Made by a program: the position numbers and the translations under genes. From Micromonospora terminaliae (lineage in GTDB: Bacteria; Actinomycetota; Actinomycetes; Mycobacteriales; Micromonosporaceae): a stretch of 64,000 bases of DNA. Below are positions 61,517 to 64,000 of this stretch, in pieces (position 1 is the stretch's first letter; the number at the start of each line of letters is the position of its first letter). The notes below the pieces were generated by a model. The model was not told the DNA's origin and ran no database searches. It was given only the letters and a program-made list of their open reading frames with translations. Where the stretch lies: assembly GCF_009671205.1 (NCBI RefSeq), contig NZ_CP045309.1, positions 62,001-126,000 of the forward strand, written 5' to 3'.

Positions 61517-63960
61517 GCCGTCAGACGCTGCACGAGGGTTGGGTGCTGCGGGCCGTACCGGGTCCGCAGGTGCCGCCGGAGCTCGCCGGGCGGGCCGTGC
61601 CGGCGACCGTCCCCGGAGAAGTGCACACCGACCTGCTGGCGGCCGGCCTCATCCCCGACCCCTACCTCGACGACAACGAGAACCGCCTGCACTGGATCGG
61701 CCGCACCGACTGGGTCTACGAGACCACCGTCCAGCGGCCGCCCGGCGACGACGAGCGGATCGACCTCGTCTGCGCCGGCCTGGACACGGTCGCCACGGTC
61801 GGCCTCAACGGCACCGAGGTCGGCCGCACCGAGAACCAGCACCGCGGCTACCGGTTCCCGGTCGGCCCGCTGCTCCGGCCGGGCGCCAACACGCTCACCG
61901 TGCGCTTCGACTCGGCGTACCGCTACGCCGAGGCGCACCGGGACCGGCTCGGCGACCGGCCCAACGCGTACCCGGAGCCGTTCCACTTCATCCGCAAGAC
62001 CGCCTGCAACTTCGGCTGGGACTGGGGACCGACCGTGGTCACCGCCGGCATCTGGCAGGAGATCGGGCTGCACGCCTGGTCCACCGCCCGGCTGGCCACC
62101 GTTCGGCCGCTGGTCACCGTCGAGGGCGGCACCGGCCGGGTGGAGCTGCACGTCGAGGTCGAGCGGATGCAGGACGGCCCGCTCACCGTGCGGGCCACCG
62201 TGGCGGGCGCCGCCGTCGAGGTCACCGTCCCGGCCGGTGAGTGCCGGGCCGTGGCGACCCTCACCGTCCGCGATCCGGCGCTCTGGTGGCCCGCCGGGTA
62301 CGGCGACCAGCCCCTCCACGACCTCGACGTGACGCTCCACGCCGCGGACGGCCCGGTGCTGGACCGGTGGTCCCGGCGGATCGGCTTCCGCTCGGTACGC
62401 CTGGACACCGCGCCCGACGCGCACGGCTCCGCGTTCACCCTGCACGTCAACGAGGTGCCGGTCTTCGTGAAAGGGGTCAACTGGATCCCCGACGACGCGT
62501 TCCCCAACCGGGTCACCCGGGCCCGCCTCGCCGAGCGGTTCGGGCAGGCGGTCGGCGCGAACGTGAACCTGCTGCGGGTCTGGGGCGGCGGCCGCTACGA
62601 GTCGGAGGACTTCTACGAGCTGGCCGACGAGCTCGGGCTGCTGGTGCAGCAGGACTTCCTCTTCGCCTGCGCCGCCTACCCCGAGGAGGAGCCGTTCCGC
62701 AGCGAGGTCGAGGCGGAGGCGCGGGAGCAGGTCACCCGGCTCGCGAGCCACCCCTCGCTCGTGCTCTGGACCGGCAACAACGAGAACATCTGGGGCTGGC
62801 ACGACTGGGACTGGCAGGAGCCGCTCGCCGGCCGCACCTGGGGACGCGGCTACTACCTGGACCTGCTGCCCGCGGTCGTCGGCGAGCTGGACCCCACCCG
62901 GCCGTACTGGCCGGGCAGCCCCTGGTCGGGCAGCGAGGACGTGCACCCCAACGACCCGGCGCACGGCACCACACACATCTGGGACGTGTGGAACACCGAC
63001 GACTACACGAAGTACCGGGAGTACGTGCCCCGCTTCGTCGCCGAGTTCGGCTACCAGGCGCCCCCCGCGTACGCGACGCTGCGCCGGGCCCTCTCCGACG
63101 AGCCCCTCGCCCACGACTCGCCCGGGATGGCGCACCACCAGAAGGCCGCCGACGGGGACCGGAAACTCCAGCGTGGACTCGAGGCCCACCTGCCGGCGCC
63201 CGCGGGCTTCGACGACTGGCACTACCTCACCCAGCTCAACCAGGCCCGGGCCATCCAGCTCGGCGTCGAGCACTTCCGCTCGTACCGGCCGGTCTGCATG
63301 GGCACGATCGTCTGGCAGCTCAACGACTGCTGGCCGGTCACCTCGTGGGCGGCGGTCGACGGCGACGGGCGGCGCAAACCCCTCTGGTACGCGCTCCGCC
63401 GCGCCTACGCGCCCCGCCTGCTCACCGTGCAGCCGCGCGACGGCGGGCTGGCGCTCGTGGCGGTGAACGAGACCGGCGAGGCGTGGCACGCGCCGGCCAC
63501 GGTCACCCGGGTCGGCCTCACCGGGGAGCCGAGGGCGAAGACCTCGGTGGACCTCGACGTCCCGGCGTACTCCTCGGTGGTGCTGGCGCTGCCGGCGGAG
63601 CTGGCGCGGCCGGACGAGGCCCGGCGGGAGCTGCTGGTCGCGGAGGCCGGGGAGACCGCGGAGCGGGCGCTGTGGTTCTTCGCCACCGACCGGGAGATCG
63701 AGTGGCCGGCGGCGGAGCTCGCCGCGACGGTCGAGCCGGTCGAGGGCGGGCAGCGGGTGCGGGTGACCGCCCGGACGCTGCTGCGCGACCTGACCCTCTT
63801 CCCGGACCGGCTCGACCCGTCCGCGCAGGTCGACGGGGCGCTGGTCACCCTGCTGCCGGGGGAGTCGGCCACCTTCACCGTGCACTCCGGGGCCGCGCTC
63901 GACCCCGCCGCGCTGACCACCCGCCCGGTGCTCCGCTGCGTCAACGACCTCACCGGGTAA
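61513..63960 (+). CDS. beta-mannosidase (glycoside hydrolase family 2)
   Basis: 815 residues from GTG 61513. Sequential jelly-roll (VPATVPGEVHTDLLAAGLIPDPYLDDNENRLHWIGRTDWVYET), immunoglobulin and TIM-barrel domains are those of GH2 beta-mannosidases. The acid/base Glu is in LWTGNNENIWGWHDWD (about residue 421) and the nucleophile in FVAEFGYQAPP (about residue 510). KTACNFGWDWGPTV is a mannosidase signature. No signal peptide, so it works in the cytoplasm on imported mannosides. It is controlled by the divergent LacI protein; its transporter genes appear to be lost (see 61361-61516). Full length. Confidence 0.93.
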   Translation: MSRQTLHEGWVLRAVPGPQVPPELAGRAVPATVPGEVHTDLLAAGLIPDPYLDDNENRLHWIGRTDWVYETTVQRPPGDDERIDLVCAGLDTVATVGLNGTEVGRTENQHRGYRFPVGPLLRPGANTLTVRFDSAYRYAEAHRDRLGDRPNAYPEPFHFIRKTACNFGWDWGPTVVTAGIWQEIGLHAWSTARLATVRPLVTVEGGTGRVELHVEVERMQDGPLTVRATVAGAAVEVTVPAGECRAVATLTVRDPALWWPAGYGDQPLHDLDVTLHAADGPVLDRWSRRIGFRSVRLDTAPDAHGSAFTLHVNEVPVFVKGVNWIPDDAFPNRVTRARLAERFGQAVGANVNLLRVWGGGRYESEDFYELADELGLLVQQDFLFACAAYPEEEPFRSEVEAEAREQVTRLASHPSLVLWTGNNENIWGWHDWDWQEPLAGRTWGRGYYLDLLPAVVGELDPTRPYWPGSPWSGSEDVHPNDPAHGTTHIWDVWNTDDYTKYREYVPRFVAEFGYQAPPAYATLRRALSDEPLAHDSPGMAHHQKAADGDRKLQRGLEAHLPAPAGFDDWHYLTQLNQARAIQLGVEHFRSYRPVCMGTIVWQLNDCWPVTSWAAVDGDGRRKPLWYALRRAYAPRLLTVQPRDGGLALVAVNETGEAWHAPATVTRVGLTGEPRAKTSVDLDVPAYSSVVLALPAELARPDEARRELLVAEAGETAERALWFFATDREIEWPAAELAATVEPVEGGQRVRVTARTLLRDLTLFPDRLDPSAQVDGALVTLLPGESATFTVHSGAALDPAALTTRPVLRCVNDLTG

Positions 63961-64000
63961 CCGTTCCTGGATCTTGGCGAGTTGCCGTTCGTGGCGGACG
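63961..64000. other. start of the next intergenic region
   Basis: 40 bases beginning CCGTTCCTGGATCTTGGCGA. No gene is visible before the window ends. The sequence may be the first arm of a longer palindrome, but the other arm would lie outside. Confidence 0.3.

Overview
The window is high-GC actinobacterial chromosome (strong G/C third-position bias, many GTG starts, very tight packing). The gene content and order (etfBA; cysteine desulfurase - mnmA - methionine-synthase-like - ligA; gatCAB; AfsR/SARP regulators; SpoIIE phosphatases; GGDEF-EAL proteins) point to the Micromonosporaceae, probably Micromonospora or a close relative. This assignment is inferred from gene style and order, not from a database match. 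There is no prophage, insertion sequence, CRISPR array, rRNA or natural-product core gene in view.

Layout. 1-4.6 kb: two paralogous L,D-transpeptidase lipoproteins, two identical tRNA-Lys(CTT) genes each with a strong terminator, a secreted lysozyme-like protein behind two tandem SigR-type promoters, and a Clp-N/HTH protein with two palindromic operators over its own promoter. 4.6-11 kb: small conserved proteins, a GNAT acetyltransferase, a STAS protein convergent with a GAF-SpoIIE phosphatase, and a NagZ-like GH3 enzyme divergent from a ROK regulator. 11-17.8 kb: an ABC exporter pair, a lone YlmA-like ABC ATPase, ribokinase, a GlxA-type AraC regulator divergent from a rhodanese, and two proteins of unknown role. 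17.7-19.5 kb: two DUF6232-like paralogues, an NTF2/SnoaL-like protein and an 842-bp gap holding a five-unit 75-bp tandem repeat. 19.6-28.4 kb: enoyl-CoA hydratase, a ThDP enzyme, a DrrAB-type exporter convergent with an AfsR/SARP regulator, and small membrane proteins.

28.4-42.7 kb: a GNAT protein, the etfBA operon, an ECF sigma/anti-sigma pair divergent from a DUF4397-sortase pair, then the conserved run of cysteine desulfurase, mnmA, methionine-synthase-like, VOC, ADP-ribosylglycohydrolase and ligA, with a membrane-anchored MazF-like protein on the other strand. 42.8-54.4 kb: a GGDEF-EAL protein, gatCAB, an AceE-like pyruvate dehydrogenase/transketolase, a membrane metallophosphoesterase and a PQQ-type sugar dehydrogenase lipoprotein. 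54.4-64 kb: a two-GAF SpoIIE phosphatase, a D-2-hydroxyacid dehydrogenase, a small membrane protein, a second EAL protein with a broken GGDEF domain, and a LacI regulator divergent from a GH2 beta-mannosidase. The last 51 codons of a sugar ABC permease survive directly in front of the mannosidase, which suggests that the transporter genes of a mannoside operon were deleted.

Many genes carry a -10-like hexamer (often TAGGCT or a relative) about six bases before the start codon, the signature of leaderless mRNA. This settled several start choices. The best-supported regulatory features are the twin SigR promoters at 2829-2936, the paired operators at 3749-3793, and the candidate ECF promoter at 33327-33354.
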